Shown: piece by piece, positions 1-7,637 of the stretch
How positions within the stretch are numbered: position 1 is the first letter of the stretch
Layout of the letters: every line of letters starts with the position of its first letter
NCBI RefSeq assembly: GCF_001435895.1
Contig: NZ_AZFZ01000032.1
Span: 1-32,384, forward strand
Reading direction: 5' to 3'
Length of the DNA stretch: 32,384 bases
Origin: Lentilactobacillus parafarraginis DSM 18390 = JCM 14109
GTDB lineage: Bacteria; Bacillota; Bacilli; Lactobacillales; Lactobacillaceae
Made by a program: the position numbers and the translations under genes
Notes under the pieces: model-generated
Seen by the model: only the letters and a program-made list of their open reading frames with translations
The model's database searches: none
Told to the model about the DNA's origin: nothing

Positions 1-37
1 AAAGTGTCCAACTTGCAGGGTTCACTTCACCTCACAG

Positions 38-715
38 CTATTTAACCCGCAGCTTTTGGCCCGGATGAATCTGGGAGGCCGATGACAGCCCATTCATCCG
101 CATTAATTCTTGGGTCGACAAGCCGTTATTGACGGCAACCCGATACATCCCCTGGCCGCTTTGAACAGTCGCGTATTCGTGACCGTTCGCCGTGGAGGTT
201 TGATTCGTTGTATTGGGTTGCTGGGTTGACTGAGAGCTGGTATTAGTGGCCGGGGACGCTGCTGATGAGCGCGTTGAGCTAACTGTTGGCGATGATGATC
301 TAGCCGGCTGCCGAGTCGTCGCCGCCGATTTTGCCGGCGTTACCGACTTTCTTGTCGCCGACCTGGTCCGCGTAGGCTGAGAAGTCGCCCGCTTCTTATC
401 AGCTGACGTCTTGGTTACACTAGATTTGGCTGCTGAAGATTTTTTTTTTGAATTATCCTGTTGTGAAACCGTCACTGTCGACTGATCGTGATCACTTTTA
501 CCGACAGCGCTTTGCTTGGCAATTCCGTATACCAACGATACTAAGGCAATGACGATGATTAACGTCACCAGAATGATCGTCACCATATTGTGACTGTGGC
601 TTTGCTGCCGGAGTTTGACCCGGGATAAATTGCCATGTTCATCACGATCACCAGAAAACGTCTGGTTCCAGGGCTGGTCCTCATCGGAACGCTTGTGATC
701 CCCATTTGAATTCAT
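38..715 (-). CDS. LysM-domain membrane-anchored protein (YpbE-like)
   Basis: 225-residue protein with a hydrophilic, charged N-terminus, one strong membrane segment (about residues 44-66) and no cleavable-signal look, so it is probably a type II membrane protein with its C-terminus outside. A long Ser/Thr/Ala/Lys-rich linker (about 70-178) leads to a C-terminal LysM module (about 179-225, ending IHPGQKLRVK), a peptidoglycan-binding fold. It has no catalytic domain, so it probably tethers or senses the cell wall rather than cutting it. The ATG is preceded by a strong AAGGAGGGG site. It lies 64 bases downstream of recQ with its own promoter candidate. Bacillus also has a LysM protein (YpbE) near recQ, which fits. 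The molecular role is unknown. Confidence 0.85.
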   Translation of the reverse strand: MNSNGDHKRSDEDQPWNQTFSGDRDEHGNLSRVKLRQQSHSHNMVTIILVTLIIVIALVSLVYGIAKQSAVGKSDHDQSTVTVSQQDNSKKKSSAAKSSVTKTSADKKRATSQPTRTRSATRKSVTPAKSAATTRQPARSSSPTVSSTRSSAASPATNTSSQSTQQPNTTNQTSTANGHEYATVQSGQGMYRVAVNNGLSTQELMRMNGLSSASQIHPGQKLRVK

Positions 716-735
716 ATAGACCCCTCCTTATTCGG

Positions 736-763
736 AATATAGACATTCTCATTCTATCATCAA
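736..763 (-). promoter_or_regulatory. Putative promoter of the LysM gene
   Basis: On the minus strand TTGATG (758-763) and TATATT (736-741) are separated by 16 bases, just upstream of the AAGGAGGGG site. No terminator is evident between recQ and this gene, so read-through is also possible. Confidence 0.45.
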
Positions 764-779
764 AATAATTCGAATTCCC

Positions 780-2231
780 TTAATTTTTTAATAAAAATAA
801 TTTATTTAACGTTGTCCGCCAGTCGTTTTGCGGAAAACGAGATTCATCATGGCCCTGATCCAAGTATTTGTGATTGAAATCGGCGACTTCCTGCCAAAAA
901 GGATTATGAAAGTCACAACAGAATGATCCGTTCATCTCAGCCGACATCGGTTCATCAAATACGCTGAGCAGAAACTTCCGGCGGCAACCCACAGTATCAA
1001 TATACGCGATCATTTTTTGAAGTTCTGCCCGGCGCATTTGACGATAATGCTGAAGCTGCTGGATCGTTTGGTCGGCTGACTGCTGACGATCATAGTAATA
1101 TTGAATGACGCGAAACGCCTCGTTGGCGGCCAGTTGTTTGGGGTGTTTGAATAAATAGCGAATTGTGTCATCATCCGGATAATTATTTTCAATCAGGTTC
1201 TGCTGAAGGTACTGATCATTCGGTTCGGACAGCAACACTGCGACGGCCGGCTTTGAATCCCGGCCTGCCCGACCAATTTCCTGCATGTAGTTTTGAACGT
1301 TGCCCGGCATGTGATAATGGATCACAAAGCGGACATTGTTCTTGTCAATTCCCATACCAAATGCGCTGGTGGCACAAATAACATTGACGTCCCCATTCAT
1401 AAACTGCTGCTGAATTCGAAAGCGTTGCGGATTATCCATACCGGCATGATAAGCAGCGGCGATCTTACCGGTTTGTGCATTAATCAGGTCCGCGAGTTGC
1501 TCAGCAGCTGCCTTACTTGAAAAATAAACGATTCCCGCCCCGCTGAACTGATCAACCAACGTCATCAGCAGCTGATTCTTCGCGGGCTGATTTTCACACT
1601 TCGCGACGCTTAGAAAAATGTTTGCCCGGTTGACAGGCATCACAATTTCCGTAACTGCTGAGCGATCCATCGCCATCTTATCAATAATGTCGTTTCGCGT
1701 TCGTTGCGTTGCGGTTGCCGTCATCATTAAAGTTAACGGCTGCTTTAACGCTTTTCTCACCGCGCCTAGTTTCAAATAGTCCGGGCGAAAATCCGGTCCC
1801 CATTCGGAAATGCAGTGCGCTTCATCCACTACCAGAAGGCCGACGGCTAATTCCTGAAGCCGACGACTCACCTGGGGATTACTTAACATTTCTGGTGACG
1901 CGTAAATAAATTGGTATTGTTCAAGGTGCTGTAAGGTGGTCCGACGTTCGGAAAAATCCATCGCGGATGTTAACGCAACGACTCTTTTTGAACCCAGGTA
2001 TTGGAGGCGGCTGACCTGATCCTGCATCAGAGAAATTAGCGGTGAAACAATGATAACCCGTTGATGAGTGGCGATAGCATATAGTTGGTATAGCAGCGTT
2101 TTACCGCCGCCAGTCGGGAGGACCGCCAAAACGTCTTCGTGGTTAAGGAGGGCTTTAATAATTTCCTGTTGGCCCGGCCGAAAATGATCGAATCCAAACT
2201 TTTGTTTTAAAATTACTCTAAGATCAACCAT
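780..2231 (-). CDS. recQ: ATP-dependent DNA helicase RecQ, short form
   Basis: Superfamily 2 3'-5' DNA helicase for recombination and stalled-fork repair. Motifs in order: motif 0 GFDHFRPGQ (13-21), Walker A PTGGGKT (39-45), DEAH box (136-139) followed by CISEWGPDFRP, TATAT motif III (171-175), FGMGID motif V (291-296) and QEIGRAGRD motif VI (317-325). The protein is 483 residues and stops about 40 residues after the zinc region, so the HRDC domain and a full winged helix are absent. The zinc region is unusual: Cys416 is followed by Cys438, Cys439 and His442 rather than the usual four cysteines. The start chosen is ATG at 2231, behind AAGGAGGG; the open frame extends 46 codons further upstream but lies inside ypbB. 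Overlaps the ypbB stop by 8 bases, so the two are probably translationally coupled. Confidence 0.93.
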   Translation of the reverse strand: MVDLRVILKQKFGFDHFRPGQQEIIKALLNHEDVLAVLPTGGGKTLLYQLYAIATHQRVIIVSPLISLMQDQVSRLQYLGSKRVVALTSAMDFSERRTTLQHLEQYQFIYASPEMLSNPQVSRRLQELAVGLLVVDEAHCISEWGPDFRPDYLKLGAVRKALKQPLTLMMTATATQRTRNDIIDKMAMDRSAVTEIVMPVNRANIFLSVAKCENQPAKNQLLMTLVDQFSGAGIVYFSSKAAAEQLADLINAQTGKIAAAYHAGMDNPQRFRIQQQFMNGDVNVICATSAFGMGIDKNNVRFVIHYHMPGNVQNYMQEIGRAGRDSKPAVAVLLSEPNDQYLQQNLIENNYPDDDTIRYLFKHPKQLAANEAFRVIQYYYDRQQSADQTIQQLQHYRQMRRAELQKMIAYIDTVGCRRKFLLSVFDEPMSAEMNGSFCCDFHNPFWQEVADFNHKYLDQGHDESRFPQNDWRTTLNKLFLLKN

Positions 2232-3303
2232 TCTGGCCGCCCTCCTTTCCAGTCGCTGCCGAAACCCGCGCCCGTTTAATTTGAAATAATCTGAAATCAA
2301 AAAATGAGATGCCTGGCAACCGTTTAGAAAGGCTTTGATAAGCCCAATTTCCAACTTGATCCGGCGCAATTGCGGCTAATTGCTGCTCAGTTGGCGGCGC
2401 AAGCAATCGGGTAAACGGAACGTCGGCAACCGGCAGCACAATGGCCGCCTCAAGCAAATGCTCGTAGACGGTGGTCAATTTAATATGTCGCCTGCTGGCA
2501 ATCTGCTGATACGACAACGTTGGGTCCTTTAAAAACAGTTGAAACGTTGTTAACGCGCTGGCAGAAATCACCGGTTTTGAAAGGCCTTGCAGCAGTGGTG
2601 TGACTTGTTTCGACGCGCTCTTTACCAAAAATGCCAGCAATTGAGCGCTTAACAACAGATTTATCAACTGAATTTGGCCAATGGGCTGGCCCAGTTGATT
2701 GGCCATCTGCTGATCGGTTCTCCCCGCAACCCGGTGACCAGAGAAATTGCTGACCATGATTTCGGCGAAGTTGTCGTTACGAAGGCCGCCTAAAAAATCA
2801 TTGAGTAACTGATATACAGCCTTTGGCAATTCAGTAGATTTATTGGCCAAGAAAAACCGCTTCACAATCTGACGATCGATAAACGACACGGTTTGGGGAT
2901 AATAATGGGCGTTCCCATAGCTGTATTCGGAGACAACTTGGACTAAAAAAGTGAACCGCGTCATAAAGGAGCCCACTTCAAAGCGGCTGGCCCATTTAAG
3001 ATCGTTCATATCCGGGACTTCCGATAGGAGAAAAGCCCGTTTGGCATCCCCCTGCTTGGTCCGCCTGACCATCTGATTGTCATCAACCTGAAGCACTCCT
3101 GAACGACGCATGTGCGCGACTGATGGGATGCTGTCTGGCAGGTCGATGCCATGAAGGGCGCCAAAAAAATCGAGCATGTTGTATTGCAATGCCCAATATA
3201 AATTCGAAACGGTCCGCCGGCCAATCAGAATGTTTTTAATCGCCTTTGGTCGGCGCCATGCAGATGAGGATGTAAATATTAATAAAAACGGCTCAAGCTC
3301 CAT
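2224..3303 (-). CDS. ypbB: YpbB-like helix-turn-helix protein, RecQ partner
   Basis: 359-residue protein of the YpbB type that is encoded next to recQ in Bacillus and lactobacilli. Most of it is not recognisable as an enzyme. A C-terminal segment (about 253-290, with TLSYQQIASRRHIKLTTVYE) reads as the helix-turn-helix module (HTH_40 type) that in some organisms is fused to the C-terminus of RecQ helicases. The ATG at 3303 has AAAGGAG upstream. The gene overlaps the recQ start by 8 bases. Inference: it supplies DNA contacts to, or regulates, the short RecQ. A direct role in transcription cannot be excluded. Name by family resemblance and position. Confidence 0.8.
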   Translation of the reverse strand: MELEPFLLIFTSSSAWRRPKAIKNILIGRRTVSNLYWALQYNMLDFFGALHGIDLPDSIPSVAHMRRSGVLQVDDNQMVRRTKQGDAKRAFLLSEVPDMNDLKWASRFEVGSFMTRFTFLVQVVSEYSYGNAHYYPQTVSFIDRQIVKRFFLANKSTELPKAVYQLLNDFLGGLRNDNFAEIMVSNFSGHRVAGRTDQQMANQLGQPIGQIQLINLLLSAQLLAFLVKSASKQVTPLLQGLSKPVISASALTTFQLFLKDPTLSYQQIASRRHIKLTTVYEHLLEAAIVLPVADVPFTRLLAPPTEQQLAAIAPDQVGNWAYQSLSKRLPGISFFDFRLFQIKRARVSAATGKEGGQNG

Positions 3304-3376
3304 TTCCGGTGCTCCTTTATGTGCGGGCCCAACTTACCCAATTTTAGAGGTCATTTATGACTAGAAATCCACAGTC

Positions 3377-3408
3377 AAAAAGAGGCCGGGGAACTTCCCA
3401 ACCTCTTT
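3377..3408 (-). terminator. Rho-independent terminator after ribU
   Basis: The minus strand forms AAAGAGGTTGGG with CCCGGCCTCTTT (partly G-U paired) around a short loop, followed directly by a run of five T. It lies downstream of ribU and upstream of ypbB, separating the two units. Confidence 0.75.
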
Positions 3409-3493
3409 GGCTTTGAAGAATGCTTCCACTATCAGTGTACAATAGCTGGCACCATTTATATACGTTTAAAGGACTGACAATCTTTTAATTCAA

Positions 3494-4075
3494 TCATCGT
3501 AACTTTAGTCGGGGTAAGATTTTATCTTTAATGCCGTAGAATAACCCGCCAACAATCACACCTTTGATCAGGTTAAACGGCACAACTCCGTACAGAATGA
3601 TTGAGGATAACGGCAAGCTTAATTTGAAGCCGATCAGGTTGATATATAACGGAATAACGGCAATCCAGTTGGACAATGACATGATAATGGCTAGTGAGAC
3701 GGCCATTAGACCAATCACCAAACTAATTTTGGCATATTTCTTAGCCGATGCAAACCAACGATTACCCCAATAAAACGCCAGAATTAAGGTAATTGACGAT
3801 AACAACGACGACCCAACCCCGATGAATCCGGGAATGGATGCCCCGGTTGTCACCCAGTAAAGCAATGACTTCAACCCGGCAATTGTGATCCCGCTAACCG
3901 GTCCAAACAGCACCGCCCCAATCAAAATTGGCATATCGGCAAAATCGATTTTCATGAACGGGACGATTGGGATGATTGGAAATGAGAAAAACATCAGAAT
4001 GTACGAGCATCCCGCTAATACCGATAATTCGACCAACCTCGTTGTCATGACTTGCTTATTACTACTATGTTCCAT
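3494..4075 (-). CDS. ribU: Riboflavin ECF transporter substrate-binding subunit RibU
   Basis: 193-residue, very hydrophobic integral membrane protein with about six transmembrane segments, and the RibU hallmark PIVPFMKIDFADMPILIG in the N-terminal third. It is the S component that captures riboflavin and works with the shared energising module EcfA-EcfA'-EcfT, which is not in this window. The start chosen is ATG at 4075 behind GAAAGGGA. A TTG 36 bases upstream in frame lies inside the riboswitch terminator hairpin and is unlikely. It is monocistronic, followed by a terminator. The FMN riboswitch directly upstream independently supports the flavin assignment. Confidence 0.93.
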   Translation of the reverse strand: MEHSSNKQVMTTRLVELSVLAGCSYILMFFSFPIIPIVPFMKIDFADMPILIGAVLFGPVSGITIAGLKSLLYWVTTGASIPGFIGVGSSLLSSITLILAFYWGNRWFASAKKYAKISLVIGLMAVSLAIIMSLSNWIAVIPLYINLIGFKLSLPLSSIILYGVVPFNLIKGVIVGGLFYGIKDKILPRLKLR

Positions 4076-4108
4076 CAGAAAAATCCCTTTCTTCCAATGG
4101 TTAATCTT

Positions 4109-4140
4109 CAAAAAAGTCCTGACGAAATCATCAGGACTTT
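4109..4140 (-). terminator. FMN riboswitch expression-platform terminator
   Basis: The minus strand has AAAGTCCTGA, loop TGATTTCG, then TCAGGACTTTTTT: a ten-pair stem followed by a T run, between the FMN aptamer and the ribU ribosome binding site. This implies control by premature termination when FMN is bound. Confidence 0.85.
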
Positions 4141-4161
4141 AAACGTGTAGTGAAAATTTAA

Positions 4162-4273
4162 TCTTCTACATACCAGACTTTACTGTCGGTACTGGAATTA
4201 CACCAGTTCAGCGTGATTACTCACGTGTCGCGGACTATCACCGCCGGTCGGGAATTACACCCTGCCCTGAAGA
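4162..4273 (-). ncRNA. FMN riboswitch (RFN element)
   Basis: The minus strand carries the conserved RFN blocks in order: TCTTCAGGGCAGGGTG, AATTCCCGACCGGCGGT, AGTCCGCGA, GGTGTAATTCC, ACCGACAGTAAAGTCTGG, and closing GAAGA pairing with the opening TCTTC. It precedes ribU and is followed by a terminator hairpin, the standard off-switch layout. FMN sensing is established for this RNA class. Confidence 0.95.
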
Positions 4274-4298
4274 CAAACCAAGTTATTTAATTAACTTA

Positions 4299-4326
4299 AA
4301 TATACCAAATTTTTGTTGAATGTCAA
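4299..4326 (-). promoter_or_regulatory. ribU promoter
   Basis: Perfect -35 TTGACA (4321-4326) and -10 TATATT (4299-4304) with a TGG extension, 16-base spacing, on the minus strand. The -35 contains the rluB stop codon (TGA at 4323-4325), so gene end and promoter overlap. Confidence 0.75.
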
Positions 4327-5048
4327 CGCTTTCTATCTTGCGCCATTTTTTTAAGCTCCTCAACTTCATGAGGTTTCAATGGTCGATAGTCGCCAGGCTG
4401 TAATCCATCAAGGTTTAGGAACCCGTAACTTTCTCGGCTGAGTTTTTCAACCGGGTGATTCAAAGCCATAAACATTTTTTTAACCTGATGATTGCGGCCT
4501 TCATGAATCGTTAAAGCCACAATGGAACTATTATTATTTGTCCGAATGACGTTTGCTTTGGCACTGGCGGTTTTGCGACCGTCAATCCGAATCCCGGTTC
4601 GCAGTTGTTTCATATCGTCATTGGTCACGATTCCCTTAACCTTCGCAACATAGGTTTTCTCAACTTCATACTTCGGATGGGTTAAATGATTATCCAATTC
4701 ACCATCATTGGTGAGCAGCAGCAGTCCGGAAGTATCGTAGTCCAAACGGCCCACCGGATAAATCCGTTCGGGGACTTCTTTTAACAAATCCACCACCGTC
4801 TTTCGGTGCTTATCATCACTCACCGCGGTAATCACGCCCCGGGGCTTATAAAGCAGGTAATAGACGGGGGTTTCCTTGGAAATTGGCACTTCGTCAACCT
4901 TAATTTCGTCATTGGCAGTGACTTTGGTTCCCAGTTCCTTAACCACCTTACCATTTACTTTGACGTGGCCGGTGGTAATCAACGTTTCAGCCTTTCGCCT
5001 TGAAGCAACCCCGGCATGGGCCATGACCTTTTGTAATCGTTCACTCAT
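4323..5048 (-). CDS. rluB: Ribosomal large subunit pseudouridine synthase B
   Basis: 241-residue RsuA/RluB-family enzyme that isomerises uridine to pseudouridine in 23S rRNA. It has an N-terminal S4 RNA-binding domain (about 1-60, RLQKVMAHAGVASRRKAE), then the catalytic core with the signature GRLDYDTSGLLLLTNDG, giving catalytic Asp103, and the later NHQVKKMF motif. Its ATG overlaps the scpB stop as ATGA (4 bases), typical of translational coupling, and it is the last gene of the cvfB-to-rluB operon. No separate terminator is visible before the ribU promoter. Exact target uridine (RluB versus RsuA-like) is inferred from the scpAB context and family. Confidence 0.92.
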   Translation of the reverse strand: MSERLQKVMAHAGVASRRKAETLITTGHVKVNGKVVKELGTKVTANDEIKVDEVPISKETPVYYLLYKPRGVITAVSDDKHRKTVVDLLKEVPERIYPVGRLDYDTSGLLLLTNDGELDNHLTHPKYEVEKTYVAKVKGIVTNDDMKQLRTGIRIDGRKTASAKANVIRTNNNSSIVALTIHEGRNHQVKKMFMALNHPVEKLSRESYGFLNLDGLQPGDYRPLKPHEVEELKKMAQDRKR

Positions 5049-5644
5049 TTTTTGTCTCCTGTCCGTTTGTCATCAATTTGTTCGTTAAATCTTGTTAGTA
5101 ATGAATCACTGGTGTCATCATCAAGCACTTCCGATTTGGATAGTGGCGGTAAGTCAGCCAGGGATTTCAGACCGAAGTAATCCAAACAGAAATTAGTAAC
5201 GCCATACTGCTTGGGATTGCCGACTTCCTGTTTAACGCCGGTAATCACTAATAGGCCCTGGTTCAATAGTCGATGAAGAATTGCGGAGCTATTAACCCCG
5301 CGAATTTCATCCACTTCAATGCGGGTAATTGGTTGATTATACATGACAATGGCAACCGTCTCAAGGGCGGCTTGCGATAAGACCCGTGGCTTAGCATCGG
5401 TCACGTAGCTTTGCACAAGGTCTGCCAAATCATCTTTGGTTCCTAATCGATAAGTATTATCGCTCACCAATACTTTAAAGGCCGAATTGGGATCAGTTTG
5501 AAAATCAGTTGCGATTTTCTCAATGAGTTGTCGGCAGGCGGAAAGTTCCAATCCAGTCCGGTGCGCGATTTCGCGCATCTGGATTCCCTGGTCGCCGGAT
5601 GCGTAAAGTAACGCCTTGATTTTCGCAAGATTACTGCTCACCAT
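5045..5644 (-). CDS. scpB: Segregation and condensation protein B
   Basis: 199-residue winged-helix protein and kleisin-interacting partner that with ScpA and Smc forms the bacterial condensin acting in chromosome segregation. Family-typical stretches include ALLYASGDQGIQ near the start, RLGTKDDLADLV in the middle, and QAALETVAIVMYNQPITRIE followed by EIRGVNSSAILHRLL. The start chosen is ATG at 5644 with AAAGGGG upstream; the frame is open eight codons further but without a better site. It overlaps scpA by 14 bases and rluB by 4, so scpA, scpB and rluB are coupled. The smc gene is not in the window. Confidence 0.94.
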   Translation of the reverse strand: MVSSNLAKIKALLYASGDQGIQMREIAHRTGLELSACRQLIEKIATDFQTDPNSAFKVLVSDNTYRLGTKDDLADLVQSYVTDAKPRVLSQAALETVAIVMYNQPITRIEVDEIRGVNSSAILHRLLNQGLLVITGVKQEVGNPKQYGVTNFCLDYFGLKSLADLPPLSKSEVLDDDTSDSLLTRFNEQIDDKRTGDKK

Positions 5645-6380
5645 ATGCGGGCCCCTTTCGAATTTCAATTGCCGATTCTTGGCTTTGCTGATGGAGGCGG
5701 ACTTCGTCGTATTTGGTCATTTCCAAAATTGCCAAAAAGTCCGTCACAATTTCCTCAGGCTTGCTGTGATCTGAGATGAGGTTGTTAAAAAGCAGGGATT
5801 GATCACTGGTATTCAACAAATGACGCACCAGTTTAGTTTGGCTTTCAATGGTAAATTCCCATTCATGAACCGTCGTCGACAGTGGCTGGTTGTAGCGAAA
5901 ACGCTTCAGAGCGTCAACGTAGCTTGCCATTAAATCGCCACGGTCAAACGGCGACGGCTCGATAAGTTCAGCCTTAGTCGCCGGCATCGTCAGCATTTGT
6001 CTGGTAAAACTTAATCGGCGAACCGCCTCCCGTTTTTTTAATTGCCCAGTAACCGCCTTGTATTGCTGGTAGGTAATGAGTTGGTTGACCAAATCCTCGC
6101 GAGGGTCTTCATCGGCCTCGTTATCTGAGTCGTCGCTCATAGTGGGCAGCAGCATTTTTGATTTAATCACCATGAGTTTGGCGGCCATCACAAAATAATC
6201 CCCAATAATATCCAGATTCAGCTTCTGGGCATCATAAATATAGTCCATGTACTGCTGGGTAATTTTGGCGATTGGAATATCGTAAATATCCATCTTTGAA
6301 GCTTGAATGAGGTGCAGCAAAACCTCAAGCGGCCCATCAAAATCATTTAAATGCAGTTCGGGTTCAACGTTATGATCCAT
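5631..6380 (-). CDS. scpA: Segregation and condensation protein A (kleisin)
   Basis: 249 residues, the normal length for ScpA. The N-terminal signature LHLNDFDGPLEVLLHLIQ and DIYDIPIAKITQQYMDYI are the Smc-binding helices. A charged, acidic middle (SDDSDNEADEDPRED) and a C-terminal winged-helix-like end complete the kleisin. It bridges Smc heads and binds ScpB. The start chosen is ATG at 6380, consistent with homologues; its GGGAG is rather distant (about 13 bases), suggesting coupling to ribT, with which it overlaps by 11 bases. Upstream in-frame codons lie inside ribT and are not family-like. Confidence 0.93.
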   Translation of the reverse strand: MDHNVEPELHLNDFDGPLEVLLHLIQASKMDIYDIPIAKITQQYMDYIYDAQKLNLDIIGDYFVMAAKLMVIKSKMLLPTMSDDSDNEADEDPREDLVNQLITYQQYKAVTGQLKKREAVRRLSFTRQMLTMPATKAELIEPSPFDRGDLMASYVDALKRFRYNQPLSTTVHEWEFTIESQTKLVRHLLNTSDQSLLFNNLISDHSKPEEIVTDFLAILEMTKYDEVRLHQQSQESAIEIRKGPAYGEQ

Positions 6381-6735
6381 GGTTTTTTGACTGCTCCCAT
6401 TTTGTACAAATTTGTTTGGTGTCAAAACCGCCGATAATCCGATTCTTTGGATAAAGTGATTGTAATTCATTTAACAGCTGATCGTAATTTTGCTGGGTGC
6501 GGCTTTGCGGCGCCAACACCAGGCGATGGATTAACAGCTGATCAGCGTGAATTTCAATTCCAACCAGGCCGGCCCAGTTGTCATGGGCATCCTTCCACAG
6601 GTAGATCAACCGCTCCTCTTTATCTGCGTACCAATCCATCTCTTGAGTGACCAGGCGCATATCTTGAAGATCGGACACCAGTGAAAACAACCCCATCGTA
6701 ATTTTTTCATAATCTTTTCGATATTGGTATAGCAT
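6370..6735 (-). CDS. ribT: RibT-like GNAT-family protein
   Basis: 121-residue protein resembling RibT, a small GNAT-fold protein that is the last gene of the Bacillus riboflavin operon and lies just upstream of scpA there. The visible middle strand pattern (RLIYLWKD, LVGIEIHADQLLIHRLVLAP) fits a reduced acetyltransferase fold. The substrate is unknown. The rest of the riboflavin biosynthesis operon is absent from this window, so this looks like an orphan that kept its place beside scpA. ATG at 6735 is 2 bases after the xerD stop, with AAAGGGA upstream. It overlaps the scpA start by 11 bases. Confidence 0.8.
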   Translation of the reverse strand: MLYQYRKDYEKITMGLFSLVSDLQDMRLVTQEMDWYADKEERLIYLWKDAHDNWAGLVGIEIHADQLLIHRLVLAPQSRTQQNYDQLLNELQSLYPKNRIIGGFDTKQICTKWEQSKNHGS

Positions 6736-6737
6736 AT

Positions 6738-7637
6738 TTAGTCCATTCCCTTTGTTCGTGGATGAAATTGATTGTAAACCTCTGATAGGTGCCGATGGGA
6801 AATGTGGGTGTAAATCTGAGTCGTCGAAATATCAGCGTGGCCCAATAATTCCTGAACAATTCGCAAATCAGCACCGTTTTCCAGTAAGTGGGTCGCAAAC
6901 GAGTGGCGCAGTGTATGGGGAGTCACGTGGCGCTTAATCCCGGCTAACTTCACATACTTTTTAATCATCTGCCAAATTGCCTGCCGGGTGAGCTGACGAC
7001 CGTGGGCATTTAGAAAGACAAACTCGGTATTGGGCCGATTCTTCAATAGTTCTTGGCGGGTCGTTGTCAAATACCGATTTAACCAATCAATGGCAACGTC
7101 ACTAATCGGAATGATCCGCTCACGATCACCCTTTCCAATTGTTTGAATCAGCTTCATGGGTAAGTGAAGGTCAGCCAGCCGTAAATTGACAAGTTCGCTG
7201 ACTCGCAATCCCGTCGCGTACAGGGTTTCCAGAATTGCCCGGTCACGCACCCCTAACGATCGGGAAACGTTTGGCGTTGCCAGCAATGAATTAACTTCGG
7301 CAACCGTTAAAACATCCGGGAGCGTCTGGGCCTTCTTGGGCGAATCCACCTTGAGCATGGGATCAGATTTGATGATGCCAAATTGGGCTAAATACTGAAA
7401 AAACTTTCTGAGACTGGAAACCGCCCGAATAACGGTACTCCGCGACTTGCCCGCTTGCTGCAAAGATTCCAAGTAATTTAAAATTAAAAATTGATCAACT
7501 TGGGTAAAATCAGTTGCCGTTTTCTGAAAATATGCCAGGGCTTCCTGCAAATCCTGACGATAGCCAACGATTGTGTTTTTAGAAAGGCCGCGTTCCACGA
7601 TCAGAAAATGCAAATAATCTTCGAGTTGATCTTTCAT
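6738..7637 (-). CDS. xerD: Site-specific tyrosine recombinase XerD
   Basis: 299-residue tyrosine recombinase. It has an N-terminal SAM-like core-binding domain (about 1-90) and a C-terminal catalytic domain with the full active set: Arg145 (TGLRVSEL), Lys169 (GKGDRER), His241 and Arg244 (HTLRHSFATH), His267 (LLGHADIS) and nucleophile Tyr276. It resolves chromosome dimers at dif with XerC. Length and housekeeping neighbours, plus the absence of any integrated element or att sites, argue for XerD rather than a phage integrase. It starts directly after the cvfB stop (no gap), with GGCGGAG upstream, and is followed 2 bases later by ribT. Confidence 0.93.
   Translation of the reverse strand: MKDQLEDYLHFLIVERGLSKNTIVGYRQDLQEALAYFQKTATDFTQVDQFLILNYLESLQQAGKSRSTVIRAVSSLRKFFQYLAQFGIIKSDPMLKVDSPKKAQTLPDVLTVAEVNSLLATPNVSRSLGVRDRAILETLYATGLRVSELVNLRLADLHLPMKLIQTIGKGDRERIIPISDVAIDWLNRYLTTTRQELLKNRPNTEFVFLNAHGRQLTRQAIWQMIKKYVKLAGIKRHVTPHTLRHSFATHLLENGADLRIVQELLGHADISTTQIYTHISHRHLSEVYNQFHPRTKGMD

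Noticed and set aside
2232-2369. 46-codon N-terminal extension of recQ
   Set aside because: It lies fully inside ypbB and is not RecQ-like. The ATG at 2231 has a strong ribosome site and the family N-terminus.
3350-3361. Perfect inverted repeat GTCATTTATGAC upstream of ypbB
   Set aside because: Short, AT-rich, and without a convincing promoter beside it; chance is likely.
6471-6543. TTAACAGCTGATC occurring twice in ribT
   Set aside because: Both copies encode similar DQLL peptides in ribT. This is codon-level coincidence rather than a functional DNA repeat.
6738-7637. Tyrosine recombinase as evidence of an integrated element
   Set aside because: XerD-like length and motifs, housekeeping operon neighbours, and no att repeats or phage genes.
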